Shown here: piece by piece, positions 54,305 to 63,044 of the stretch
How the letters are laid out: the number at the start of each line of letters is the position of its first letter
How positions within the stretch are numbered: position 1 is the first letter of the stretch
NCBI RefSeq assembly: GCF_017355205.1
Contig: NZ_JADIJK010000002.1
Location: 1 to 64,000 of the forward strand
DNA length: 64,000 nucleotides
Reading direction: 5' to 3'
DNA from: Bacillus sp. SD088
GTDB taxonomy: Bacteria; Bacillota; Bacilli; Bacillales; Bacillaceae_C
The notes under the pieces: generated by a model
The model's input: the letters and a program-made list of their open reading frames with translations, nothing else
What the model was told of the DNA's origin: nothing
The model's database searches: none
Translations under genes and position numbers: made by a program

Positions 54305-55407
54305 GGATAACTGCTGTTGTGAAGCGAATTATCCAGCAAATGCTACGTGATAGGCGGGCGCTCGCCCTGATGATGATTGCCCCATTGCTCATTCTTACTC
54401 TCCTGCATTATTTATTTTCTAGCGACACCACGATTCCGAAGCTTGGTGTTCTAAATGCCGATGCGTCTGTTTTCAACCAGCTAGAAGATAACGATATTAT
54501 TGTCAAAGAATATGAGCAGCCAATAAACAAGGAAAAGGTTATACTGGAAGATGACTTGGATGGAATTCTGCAATTTGATGGGGACAAAATCAATCTAATT
54601 TTAACAAATGCGGAGCCATCCTCAACAAAAGCACTCCAAATGAAAGTTATTCAAGCTGTTGCCGCAGAAAACGCGGAGAAACAAGCAGAAAATTTAACTG
54701 AGTTCATCAAGAATGTCCAAACTCAGTTGCCAAATGCTCCTGAAAATATTGGGCAGATGGAAGAACCAGACATGAATTTTTCGTATATCTACGGTGATCA
54801 AGATACGACCTTTTTTGATCAATTAAGCCCGATTCTTGTTGGCTTCTTCGTTTTCTTCTTTGTCTTTCTTATTTCCGGGATTGCCTTGCTACGAGAACGT
54901 ACGACTGGAACACTAGACCGATTAATGGCTACCCCGATTCAAAGAAGAGATCTCGTCTTTGGTTACCTTTTAGGTTATGGCATTTTCGCGATCATTCAAA
55001 CCTTAATTGTTGTTTTTTATGCTGTTAAAGTTTTAGATATTATGCTTGTTGGTTCTTTAGGAAATGTAATTCTCATCAATTTATGCTTAGCATTAGTAGC
55101 ATTATCATTAGGTATTCTCTTATCCTCCTTTGCCAATTCGGAATTTCAAATGATGCAATTTATTCCGATTGCCATTATTCCACAAGTCTTTTTTGCAGGG
55201 ATTCTTCCAGTTGACCAAATGGCGGATTGGCTCCAGGTGATTGCCAAATTTATGCCCATGTATTACGGAGGGAATGCCTTGGTTGATGTCATGTATAAAG
55301 GTCTGGGCTTAAGCGATATTCGCACTGATTTACTGATCCTTTTAGGGTTTGCGCTGCTCTTCATTATTCTCAACATAATCGCTTTAAAAAAATATCGGAA
55401 AATTTAA
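54301..55407 (+). CDS. ABC-2 type exporter permease
   Basis: A 368-residue permease of the YhgE/NodJ-like ABC-2 family, with one N-terminal helix (about 22-40), a large extracytoplasmic segment (about 42-175) and five C-terminal helices. The motif LRERTTGTLDRLMATPI is the typical cytoplasmic loop before helix 3. It pairs with the preceding ATPase; start and stop codons overlap, so coupled translation is likely. The third gene encodes the TetR regulator. Confidence 0.9.
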   Translation: MRITAVVKRIIQQMLRDRRALALMMIAPLLILTLLHYLFSSDTTIPKLGVLNADASVFNQLEDNDIIVKEYEQPINKEKVILEDDLDGILQFDGDKINLILTNAEPSSTKALQMKVIQAVAAENAEKQAENLTEFIKNVQTQLPNAPENIGQMEEPDMNFSYIYGDQDTTFFDQLSPILVGFFVFFFVFLISGIALLRERTTGTLDRLMATPIQRRDLVFGYLLGYGIFAIIQTLIVVFYAVKVLDIMLVGSLGNVILINLCLALVALSLGILLSSFANSEFQMMQFIPIAIIPQVFFAGILPVDQMADWLQVIAKFMPMYYGGNALVDVMYKGLGLSDIRTDLLILLGFALLFIILNIIALKKYRKI

Positions 55408-55423
55408 CAATAGGGGAGATACA

Positions 55424-56071
55424 ATGTCTGAAGAAGAAAAACTTATTGAACAAATATTCGCAGATGAAAAATTAACAGATAAACAAAAGAAGATCATCTT
55501 AGCTGCGATCGAATCTTTTTCCGAAAAAGGTTACTCCGCCACCTCGACCAGTGAGATTGCAAAAAAGGCCGGGGTAGCGGAGGGAACCATCTTTCGGCAT
55601 TATAAAACGAAAAAGGAATTATTAATGTCGATTATAGGCCCGTTTATGACAAAATTAATTGCTCCTCATCTTGTAAAGGATTTTCATAAAGTGCTGGATC
55701 AACAATATGATCATGTCGAAGACTTTCTACGAGCGACAATGGAAAATCGAAGAAACGCAGTTAAACGTTTGCTCCCAGTCATAAAAATTTTACTTCAGGA
55801 AATCCCCTTCCATCCCGAGTTGCGGGAACAGTTTCTAAATCATATTGCCAAGGATACTTTTGACCGTGTTGAAGAATTAATTAAAGGCTACCAGGAAAAG
55901 GGGCAAATCATTGACATGCCACCTGCCAGTGTAGCGAGATTGGCCATTACTTCCGCGCTTGGTTTTTTAATCTCTCGCTATGTACTGTTCCCAGAAATGG
56001 AATGGGATGATGAGGTCGAAACGGAGCGCACGATTCAATTTATTTTGCATGGGTTGGGTACAACGAAATAA
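55424..56071 (+). CDS. TetR/AcrR-family repressor
   Basis: A 215-residue regulator with an N-terminal HTH (AIESFSEKGYSATSTSEIAK, then KAGVAEGTIFRHYKTKKELL) and a helical ligand-binding C domain. It ends the exporter operon and most likely binds TGAGTAATCACTCA at the promoter, repressing its own operon until a transported toxic ligand is sensed. The start follows AGGGGAG. Confidence 0.92.
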   Translation: MSEEEKLIEQIFADEKLTDKQKKIILAAIESFSEKGYSATSTSEIAKKAGVAEGTIFRHYKTKKELLMSIIGPFMTKLIAPHLVKDFHKVLDQQYDHVEDFLRATMENRRNAVKRLLPVIKILLQEIPFHPELREQFLNHIAKDTFDRVEELIKGYQEKGQIIDMPPASVARLAITSALGFLISRYVLFPEMEWDDEVETERTIQFILHGLGTTK

Positions 56072-56214
56072 CTGTTTCTCCCATCAAATCAAAACATTAT
56101 ACACTTGTAGTATAAGTCCTTTCAATGAAGTTGGCGGACCCTAACCATTGTTTGGAAATTAATAGAGGAGTTCAATATATTTTGGAGAAAAAAATCTAAT
56201 ATGCGAAGGAGAGT

Positions 56215-57195
56215 ATGATGGAGAATCAATGTTTAGAGCACCCAATCTTACATGATTTACTAAAGACCTGTCACCGGCAATTTGGCTTTCATGTATTAGA
56301 AAGTGAACCTATTCGGCAGGGATGGTTAAATTTAAAATGGAAAATAACAACAGATACTGGTATCTATTTGATTAAACAATACAACAAAGAAAGACTAAAA
56401 CTATATAATCGTGAGGAACTGGACAATGCCTTTCATCAACAAAATCGATTGCATAAACGCGGACTTCCTTGTCCCATGCTTCTGTCATATGGGGGAGAAT
56501 ACCTTTTTCACTCTGATCAAGATGAGCTTTTTACGATCATGGAATACTGCGATGGTGTTACCATGCCTCCCGGTAAAGTTACCAGCTCGCAAATATTCCA
56601 TTTGGGAAAGATGACAGGCTATATGCATCAAATATTAAATGAGCGCACACTAGCAAAAAGGCATTACCCTGCCTTCATTATTCCTACTCCGAAAGAACGA
56701 TCACGTCATTGGCGAGATGTTTGGAAGCAAACTCATAACACTTCACTCTCCACTATTATTGAGACACAAATAAAAGTGACTGAAATGGTCAATTTCGAGG
56801 AATTTAATCAAAATACTGGATGGGCTCATCGTGATCTTTGGGTCGACAACATATTATTTAAGGAAGGACAAGTAAGTGCCATCCTAGATTTTGATCGGCT
56901 AAAATTCGATTATCCCCAACTAGATGTTGCAAGAGCTGTCATTTCTGCCGCGTTAGCCGATGAAGTGCTTGATACTGCCCTTGCTTCAGCTTTTCTTGAA
57001 GGCTATGGTGAGTATTGTCCTGTTGAAAAAAGCTTTCTAACAGACTCTCTAAAGTTACTGTGGTATATGGAGTGTACATGGTGGATAAACGCTAATATGA
57101 ACAAGCATACGGGGCCACCTGTTCGTTTTGCTGAAGAAATGGTTTGGTTGGCCAATCATTATGTGGATTTAGAATTAATTTTGGGAGGTCTTTAA
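56215..57195 (+). CDS. CotS-like/aminoglycoside phosphotransferase-family protein
   Basis: A 326-residue protein kinase-like fold. The Brenner motif is WAHRDLWVDNILF and the DFG-like motif is ILDFDRLKFDYPQLD. It resembles the spore coat CotS group of APH-type kinases and choline/homoserine kinases. Substrates of CotS proteins are not established. GGAGAG precedes ATG 56215/56218. Single gene. Confidence 0.8.
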   Translation: MMENQCLEHPILHDLLKTCHRQFGFHVLESEPIRQGWLNLKWKITTDTGIYLIKQYNKERLKLYNREELDNAFHQQNRLHKRGLPCPMLLSYGGEYLFHSDQDELFTIMEYCDGVTMPPGKVTSSQIFHLGKMTGYMHQILNERTLAKRHYPAFIIPTPKERSRHWRDVWKQTHNTSLSTIIETQIKVTEMVNFEEFNQNTGWAHRDLWVDNILFKEGQVSAILDFDRLKFDYPQLDVARAVISAALADEVLDTALASAFLEGYGEYCPVEKSFLTDSLKLLWYMECTWWINANMNKHTGPPVRFAEEMVWLANHYVDLELILGGL

Positions 57196-57333
57196 GCCCG
57201 TCTAAGGGAGGAACGGTTAAAGGCGCCAAGTACCCTGTTCCGATCATATCTTGGCGGCCATAGAATCTATACCTCATTTACTCACGATTATAACTGTTAC
57301 AAGCAAAGATTTAGGAAATAAGAGGAGAGAAAA

Positions 57334-57821
57334 ATGATTGGAAATATGACGGAAACAGAATATGGAATAGAAGGAACGACATATTGCAGTTTGTTTAATA
57401 AACAGATTCGAGTTTGGATAGCAGATGGAGTCGATCTCGAATATGGGCATTTTTGCGTCGAAGCTTTAAATCACTTACATTACATAATGAATTGATTGAT
57501 CAGATTTACCAAGCAGCTATCGCTTATTGTGAAGACTTCTGTGATGATGTGGGGCTAGAACCACCGAAAATTGATAAGACAACCGACATCCTGAATTATA
57601 TCGAGCCCACTGGATTCATCATTGATAAACCAAAAGACCCCCATATATCCATTATCCATTTAGAAGGAGATTGTGAGTGGGAAGTAGAACACGGAATTGA
57701 AATTATCATCCGTGAAAATCAATTACTGTATCTCTCCTCTTTTAACAGTATGGGCGCTTGGGATGACCCAGAATCATATAAGGACTCCTATAATTATGCC
57801 CAGCATGTTTCTGGCATTTAA
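57334..57821 (+). pseudogene. Frameshifted gene, DUF6985-like protein
   Basis: The first frame from ATG 57334 (with GAGGAGAG before it) reads into CVEALNHLH and stops soon after. The other frame continues as TLHNELIDQIYQAAIAYCED and onward to 57821 with a coherent protein (CEWEVEHGIEIIIREN). Joining them near 57465-57475 needs a one-base change, consistent with a single deletion. The product resembles DUF6985-type proteins of unknown function, with low certainty. Alternatively it is a sequencing error. Confidence 0.55.
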
Positions 57822-57909
57822 CTAATGTATGTTTTGGCAATATATTTCTTAATATTTTTTCAAAGAAATCATTTAAGCTGCTTTCACTACAATACATCTA
57901 CCTTTATTT

Positions 57910-58644
57910 TTATTTCTTTAACTCCCAAGCATAAATCTTGTCACCATATGCTTGGTAAGTCAGATAGTATTGTTCTTCATTGGCGAACTCTTTAACGATG
58001 GGGAAAACAATATATACTTGTTGCTCATCCCCAGGGTCAAGGCTGACTGTGTCAATCTCACCATCTATGTACGGAATATTTCCTCCATCATTTATTGCAT
58101 TGTCTTCTTCTTGTCTCTCTAAGTCTGGTCTAATGAGAAAGGCCTGTGCTATGTTAGTCGTACTCGTATCATCTTCCACATACTCCGCATGTTTGCCGTC
58201 GTTTTTAAATGTAACATCCATAATCGCAAACATTTCATCGTCATCCGCTTTTTCATCCTCTATACCCGTCACGCTCTCTGGCAATGTATCTGAAATTGAA
58301 AAATCATTCACTTCCACAATCGCGCTATATTGGTGCATCCACTCCTTGATCTTCCCTTCTTTCCCCATTGGAAACACATAGACATCATCACCATTTTCAT
58401 TTGTCGTCTTTTCTGCGTTGCTTAGGTCTTCCCCCTCCTCTTCTTCTGTATCTCCTTGCGACTCATTTGTCGCTTCTTCCTCATCCTCAGCCAAGTCTTC
58501 GCCTTCATCCTGAGCATCATCATCTTCTATATTTTCCACGATAGGCTCATCCTGATTTGTATTCGTGGACCCCTTTTCTTCATCAACATTGCTACAGCCT
58601 ACAAGCAAAAAACCGAAGAATATCATAAACATCATTTTTTTCAT
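57910..58644 (-). CDS. Acidic lipoprotein with DUF4352-like domain
   Basis: A 244-residue lipoprotein. ATG 58644 is chosen because GGAGGGA precedes it and it starts the signal peptide, with the lipobox LLVGC at about residue 17. A strongly acidic linker (residues about 20-80, Asp/Glu/Asn-rich) precedes an Ig-like domain of DUF4352 type (VTFKNDGKHAEYV). Function unknown. A terminator hairpin of a neighbour lies upstream. Confidence 0.8.
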   Translation of the reverse strand: MKKMMFMIFFGFLLVGCSNVDEEKGSTNTNQDEPIVENIEDDDAQDEGEDLAEDEEEATNESQGDTEEEEGEDLSNAEKTTNENGDDVYVFPMGKEGKIKEWMHQYSAIVEVNDFSISDTLPESVTGIEDEKADDDEMFAIMDVTFKNDGKHAEYVEDDTSTTNIAQAFLIRPDLERQEEDNAINDGGNIPYIDGEIDTVSLDPGDEQQVYIVFPIVKEFANEEQYYLTYQAYGDKIYAWELKK

Positions 58645-58701
58645 CTTGCATCCCTCCATATCATAATTTTCTGGTCGAAATAGGTAAAAATCTACAATTA
58701 A

Positions 58702-58755
58702 AAAAGTCCCCACGGGTGTGGTAAATTTTACCATACCTATGTGGGGACTTTTCAA
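58702..58755. terminator. Hairpin upstream of the acidic lipoprotein gene
   Basis: AAAAGTCCCCAC pairs with GTGGGGACTTTT, and GGTGTGGTAAA with TTTACCATACC. T-runs flank both sides. It probably ends transcription from the LD-carboxypeptidase cluster. Confidence 0.7.
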
Positions 58756-58865
58756 GAGATTCGCTCATTTGCTTAAGTCTAAAAAATTCCTAAGCCGACA
58801 TTTCAATCATTGATCTCAGCATAAGACAGCAATAAACAATATCTTAAAATACCCTTTTAAAAAAG

Positions 58866-59756
58866 TCAGGGGAATGTCAAAAACCTGCCAATAGGCAAAC
58901 AATGTGCATCCGCGCCATGACCGAGTTGTTCTGTTGTTGCAATCGGGAATGGGTATTCTTTAGTCATCTCTAATATCAGTTCCTCCAAAAGATGATTCTG
59001 ATTTTGCGAGCGAATTTCGGTAAATGTTCCTAATAATAGCCCCTGGCATTGTTCTAAATAGCCAGTTTGTTGTAATTGCGCAAGTAAGGAAGCAGTTCGG
59101 CTAATTCCTCCTCCTAAACTTTCCAAAAATAATATTTTGTTGGTGAGATCAGGCATATAAGGAGTGCCTGCCAGCTTTAAAAAGCAGCGAATATTTCCAC
59201 CAATTACGACTCCTTCCATCCCTTGACCGCGTATCCATGTATATCGAAAGGTTATATCATTTGCTCGATCCATATCTTTTTCCATGAACCATTTCCGAAA
59301 TAGATTCTGTTGGCTGGAAGCATCCTCCTTAACAAGATTCGCTATTTGATAATGGAATGTTGGTACCTGGGTTCTAGCATAGATAGCGTTTAATAGGACC
59401 GACAAATCACTAAGCCCTACAAATGGCTTCGGAGTTTTTCTGATGACCTGTTCGTCTAAGTAAGGCAAAATTTGATTTGCTGAATCTCCACCTGAAATAT
59501 CAAAAATCATCTTTATTTTCTCATCCTGAAACATAGTCATTAGTTCATTTGCCCGCTCTGTTGCTTCCCCGCTGAATGGTGAATCTCCTTTACGGAAAAT
59601 GGTTTGCGCCAACTTTACTTTTAGCCCTAACATTGCTAAAGCATCTGCAGTTTCTTTAACAATCGTGCTCTCCTTTTCGCGTCCATCAGAACAAGCGATG
59701 AGCCCAACTGTATCACCTAGACAAAGTGCTGTTTTCACTGAATCTCTTCCTTTCAA
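58866..59756 (-). CDS. LD-carboxypeptidase, S66 family
   Basis: A 296-residue S66 peptidase. The N terminus has GDTVGLIACSDG; the nucleophile is Ser92 in GGDSANQIL; the later SLGGG and GHGADAHCLPIG hold the Glu and His region. S66 enzymes recycle murein tetrapeptides (LdcA) or hydrolyse microcin C (MccF). The ATG overlaps the deformylase stop by four bases (ATGA), so it is in operon with def and the XRE gene. Confidence 0.85.
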   Translation of the reverse strand: MKGRDSVKTALCLGDTVGLIACSDGREKESTIVKETADALAMLGLKVKLAQTIFRKGDSPFSGEATERANELMTMFQDEKIKMIFDISGGDSANQILPYLDEQVIRKTPKPFVGLSDLSVLLNAIYARTQVPTFHYQIANLVKEDASSQQNLFRKWFMEKDMDRANDITFRYTWIRGQGMEGVVIGGNIRCFLKLAGTPYMPDLTNKILFLESLGGGISRTASLLAQLQQTGYLEQCQGLLLGTFTEIRSQNQNHLLEELILEMTKEYPFPIATTEQLGHGADAHCLPIGRFLTFP

Positions 59757-60352
59757 CTGTTAAAAGATAATGCTTTACTGTTTTCCGGTAGTTGAAAAGG
59801 ATTTTCCTTATTGATTCGATCATAAAACATAATGCCGTTTAAATGATCAATTTCATGTTGAACCACAATCGACGCATATCCCCTAAGTTTCAGCACAACC
59901 TCTTCTCCTAACAGGTTATACCCTCTCACTTTAATCCGCTCATACCTTGGTACAAACCCTTTTACATCCCGATCAACAGAGAGACACCCTTCACTTGGTG
60001 GTAAATAAATCATCGATACAGAATGACTAATTATGCGGGGATTGATCAGGGTATACTCGTGCTCTCTGCCCTTTTCATCTGTTAAATACGCTGCAAACAT
60101 ACGCTTATTCAGCCCAATTTGATTTGCTGATAATCCTACACCAGCACGTAAACGGTACTTCTTCGCTAAAACAGGATCCTGACTATTTTTTAAAAAATTC
60201 ATCATACAAATAAGCGTCTCTTGGTCTTCTTTTGAAGGTGGGATTTTTACTTCCTGCGTCTGTTGATGCAAGATAGGATCCCCTTCCCTAATAATGTCAT
60301 TCATTGTTATTGTGTAATGCGCATGAAATTTACTCATAAGTAAACAATTCAT
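59753..60352 (-). CDS. def: Peptide deformylase, YkrB-type
   Basis: A 199-residue peptide deformylase, removing the formyl group from nascent chains. Motifs GVGLSANQIG, EGCLSV and QHEIDHLNG carry the metal-binding Cys and two His. It resembles B. subtilis YkrB. Three starts are possible: ATG 60352 (AAAGGTAG before it), 60337 and 60304; the last fits homologues best. It overlaps the upstream XRE gene by up to 23 bp and the LD-carboxypeptidase by four. Confidence 0.9.
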   Translation of the reverse strand: MNCLLMSKFHAHYTITMNDIIREGDPILHQQTQEVKIPPSKEDQETLICMMNFLKNSQDPVLAKKYRLRAGVGLSANQIGLNKRMFAAYLTDEKGREHEYTLINPRIISHSVSMIYLPPSEGCLSVDRDVKGFVPRYERIKVRGYNLLGEEVVLKLRGYASIVVQHEIDHLNGIMFYDRINKENPFQLPENSKALSFNS

Positions 60353-60521
60353 CTACCTTTACTTTTAAAATTTTCGATAATTTAAATGCCAATTCTAATG
60401 TCGGGTCATATTTATCATTCTCGATACAATTGATCGTTTGCCTAGCAACTCCACATTCAGTCGCAAGCTGCTGTTGAGTCATATCCATTTTCTTCCGTAT
60501 CGCTTTAATTTTATTATTCAT
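60330..60521 (-). CDS. XRE-family DNA-binding protein
   Basis: A 63-residue Cro/CI-type HTH (MTQQQLATECGVARQTINCI, then ENDKYDPTLELAFKLSKIL). ATG 60521 is chosen because GGGG lies 6 bp upstream; a further ATG at 60527 is too close to it. The 3' end overlaps the deformylase gene. It belongs to the group of small chromosomal repressors; the target is unknown. Confidence 0.8.
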   Translation of the reverse strand: MNNKIKAIRKKMDMTQQQLATECGVARQTINCIENDKYDPTLELAFKLSKILKVKVDELFTYE

Positions 60522-60543
60522 AAGCATCCCCTATGTCAAAAAG

Positions 60544-60989
60544 ATAAGACATTTTCATTTTAAAGCAATTATAAAAAAATTGTCAAGCACTTTGGACATT
60601 TCATATCGATCATTAGAGCCAGCAAGTAACTCAGAAAAAGGACTTGCACACTTTTTAATATAATCAAAGGAGAAAATCGCATTAGGAAAAAGTCGAAAAA
60701 TGAATTGAGCGTGGAATTTACTAGATTTATCTCTTTTGTCCAATCATTAAGAGAGTTAGAAGAGCAAACATAGAACAGTTTAATTGTGGAAGGAAAATGG
60801 ACTGTACGTAATTGCCCAAATGATGCGCCGGGATAAAAAGCTATCCATTATCGAAATGTAGTGCTTCGTCCACTGCATTCAATTTCCAAAGAGAGTTGCC
60901 AACGATGCTAACCTATACTTATAAGGCAACAAAAGTTGAGCTGTTGTTCCATACTCTTTCTTAAACAAAACAGCCCGTCAACATTACAT
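60544..60989. other. Intergenic region with no recognised feature
   Basis: About 445 bp with no gene or clear motif. It is AT-rich. Confidence 0.4.
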
Positions 60990-61187
60990 TCACTTCAAAA
61001 GTTCTGCAATAATATCTGAGCTACCAGGGAGCAATAATATAAGCGCCATCACAATAAACACTGTCCCTATTACAAATAAAAATATAACTATTTTAATCGG
61101 ACGAGGGACATCCTTATGAAAGGCTCCAAGCATTAAATAATAAGTAGCAATAGATAATAAAATCCCACTATACCACTCCCTCAACAC
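60990..61187 (-). CDS. Small membrane protein after the Nudix gene
   Basis: A 65-residue protein with two predicted helices (about 7-22 and 32-54). It starts at GTG 61187 within the end of the Nudix gene (20-bp overlap), so translational coupling is likely. It has no recognisable family; the start site is weak. Confidence 0.5.
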   Translation of the reverse strand: MLREWYSGILLSIATYYLMLGAFHKDVPRPIKIVIFLFVIGTVFIVMALILLLPGSSDIIAELLK

Positions 61188-61614
61188 GTAGCAATTCTGT
61201 CGGAGTATTCTTTACAAAATGCTTCTCAATAAAAGTAAGGACTTCATCATTTCCTGGCAAAGCGACATGTTCAATCGCTTCATTAAAGCTCAACCATTTA
61301 TATTCACTATGTTCATAGTTTAGTATTACATCCTGTTCGTCATCCACATATCCTACAAATATTGGTGCAATATAAATATAGTCCTCATCAGGTGAGTAAA
61401 ATTGATCAAATTTATTAGAAGTGTACAATGAAAGCTTTGTAATTCCAGTCTCCTCTTCAACTTCCCTTAGAGCAGATTGCCAAGCAGTTTCACCTTCTTT
61501 AATCCCCCCACCAATATAACACCATGCATCTTGCAAAACAGGAGTTGCTCGTTTCAATAAAACTACTGCAATCCCCTCACATCGTAAAGGGACTTCAATA
61601 TTTCCTTTACTCAT
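61168..61614 (-). CDS. Nudix hydrolase
   Basis: A 148-residue protein with the Nudix box GGGIKEGETAWQSALREVEE followed by ETGI, the full GxxxxxExxxxxxxREUxEExGU pattern. It hydrolyses nucleoside diphosphates linked to another moiety; the substrate is unknown. ATG 61614 is preferred, with AAAGG 9 bp upstream; ATG 61623 is directly against that site. Confidence 0.88.
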   Translation of the reverse strand: MSKGNIEVPLRCEGIAVVLLKRATPVLQDAWCYIGGGIKEGETAWQSALREVEEETGITKLSLYTSNKFDQFYSPDEDYIYIAPIFVGYVDDEQDVILNYEHSEYKWLSFNEAIEHVALPGNDEVLTFIEKHFVKNTPTELLRVEGVV

Positions 61615-61739
61615 TTTGAACATCCTTTGCTTAGATTTTTATTACTATCTCTTTATGGTATCTAGCTGGGGTATTAGTTTCTACAGAGGAATTGATTTCT
61701 TATCATCCTTAGTCCAACAACTAGCGTTATAACAAATGA

Positions 61740-62743
61740 TTATTCTTCATTTTTTAGCCAAGCAACTAATCTTGGAATTGTCTCTGAATAATTCTTAAGT
61801 TCTTTTATCGTTCCTACTGCTTGTACCGTACCTATCCTTTGTTCTTCTTCATCTGTGCATTCAATCCATAACGACCGTTTTAAATTATATTCAACCCAAT
61901 CTAATTTTCCTAGAAAACCATTTTCTAATACAGCAGACCAGTCTGCATGAATTTCTCCATAATTCTGTTTATATCCATTTATAAAAGCAAAAAATCTTTC
62001 TTTTTCCACATTTCCATCCTCATCTTCAGACCAGTATAATGCCGTTTCAATTAAATCGTGCACTGGATTTACATAACCGGCGGACTCCCAATCAATTAGA
62101 ACTGGGTTATCTTTGTGCCATAATACATTTTTAGGATCTAAATCCCTATGACTAATAACTAAGCTTGCCGAAAGTAATTTATTTGCTTTATTTGCTGCTG
62201 CACTCCACTCATAAAGTTCATCAACATTTCCAAGCAGTAATTCCACCCATTCAGCATTATTGTTTTGTCCTTGTTGTATGTAATATTTCCAGTCTATGTT
62301 TTTTTCATTGTTACTCCTATCTTCCTTTATGTTAAGCTCCGAAAAATCTGTCCTATGGATGTCAGCCAGTATAGAGCCCATCTTTTCACTATGACTACGA
62401 TTGATTATATTTGCTTTAAGTGTTTCACCCTCTAACCAATCGAAAACAATATAAAATTGGCTATCTATTTTTTGAATAAAATTGCCATTAATTATTTTAG
62501 CTGGGACAGCAGGTATCTTCTTTGATACCAAATTAGCAATTCTCTCTGAATTAATATAATTCATCATGGCATCTGCCCTTTGCATAACTTGAGGATTTAG
62601 AAATTTTATGGCAAATTTCCCTTTACTTGTTTCAATGGCATAAATCCGATGTAAAAGACCACCTGATATGGACACGGGGGCCCAACTATCTCACCAAGCT
62701 GGGACTCAACACGTAACTTTTTAAATAATTGAATATCAACCAT
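61740..62743 (-). pseudogene. Frameshifted APH-family phosphotransferase
   Basis: The main frame (62675 to 61740, 311 codons) has the APH fold with SHRDLDPKNVLW and VLIDWESAGY. In the other frame a start at ATG 62743 with a GGGGAG site reads MVDIQLFKKLRVESQLGEIV. The two parts join at a G5C3 run (about 62676-62683) if one base is inserted, giving a natural N terminus. Thus a one-base deletion has likely broken the gene, or the run is a sequencing error, or a GTG start at 62675 is used. Substrate unknown. Confidence 0.7.
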
Positions 62744-63044
62744 TTCACTCCCCCTAAACTGAAAAACACTAGCCGATAGTTAACGTGCATTTCTTATCTT
62801 GAAAAACTTCACAAAAGTATCCCCTTACAAATCAAATTATACCATTATTTAGAAAATTATTTATCCATGGATTGACACACCCCTTGTTTTTTAAAAATTG
62901 TAAGGAATTTTTGCAGTATGTTACCTTTTTGTTTTAACTTGAAAGGAAACCCAGACTTATTAAAAGGTAAACATTAAAAAGAACCGGAAATCGGAAAGGT
63001 TTATTTTCACGAAGTCCGGATCTGAATTGGAAGGGTATCTTTAA
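62744..63044. other. Intergenic region
   Basis: No gene or strong motif is seen in about 300 bp. Confidence 0.4.

Noticed and set aside
60555-60743. 62-codon - strand frame
   Set aside because: No ribosome binding site and no domain; low-complexity AT-rich sequence.
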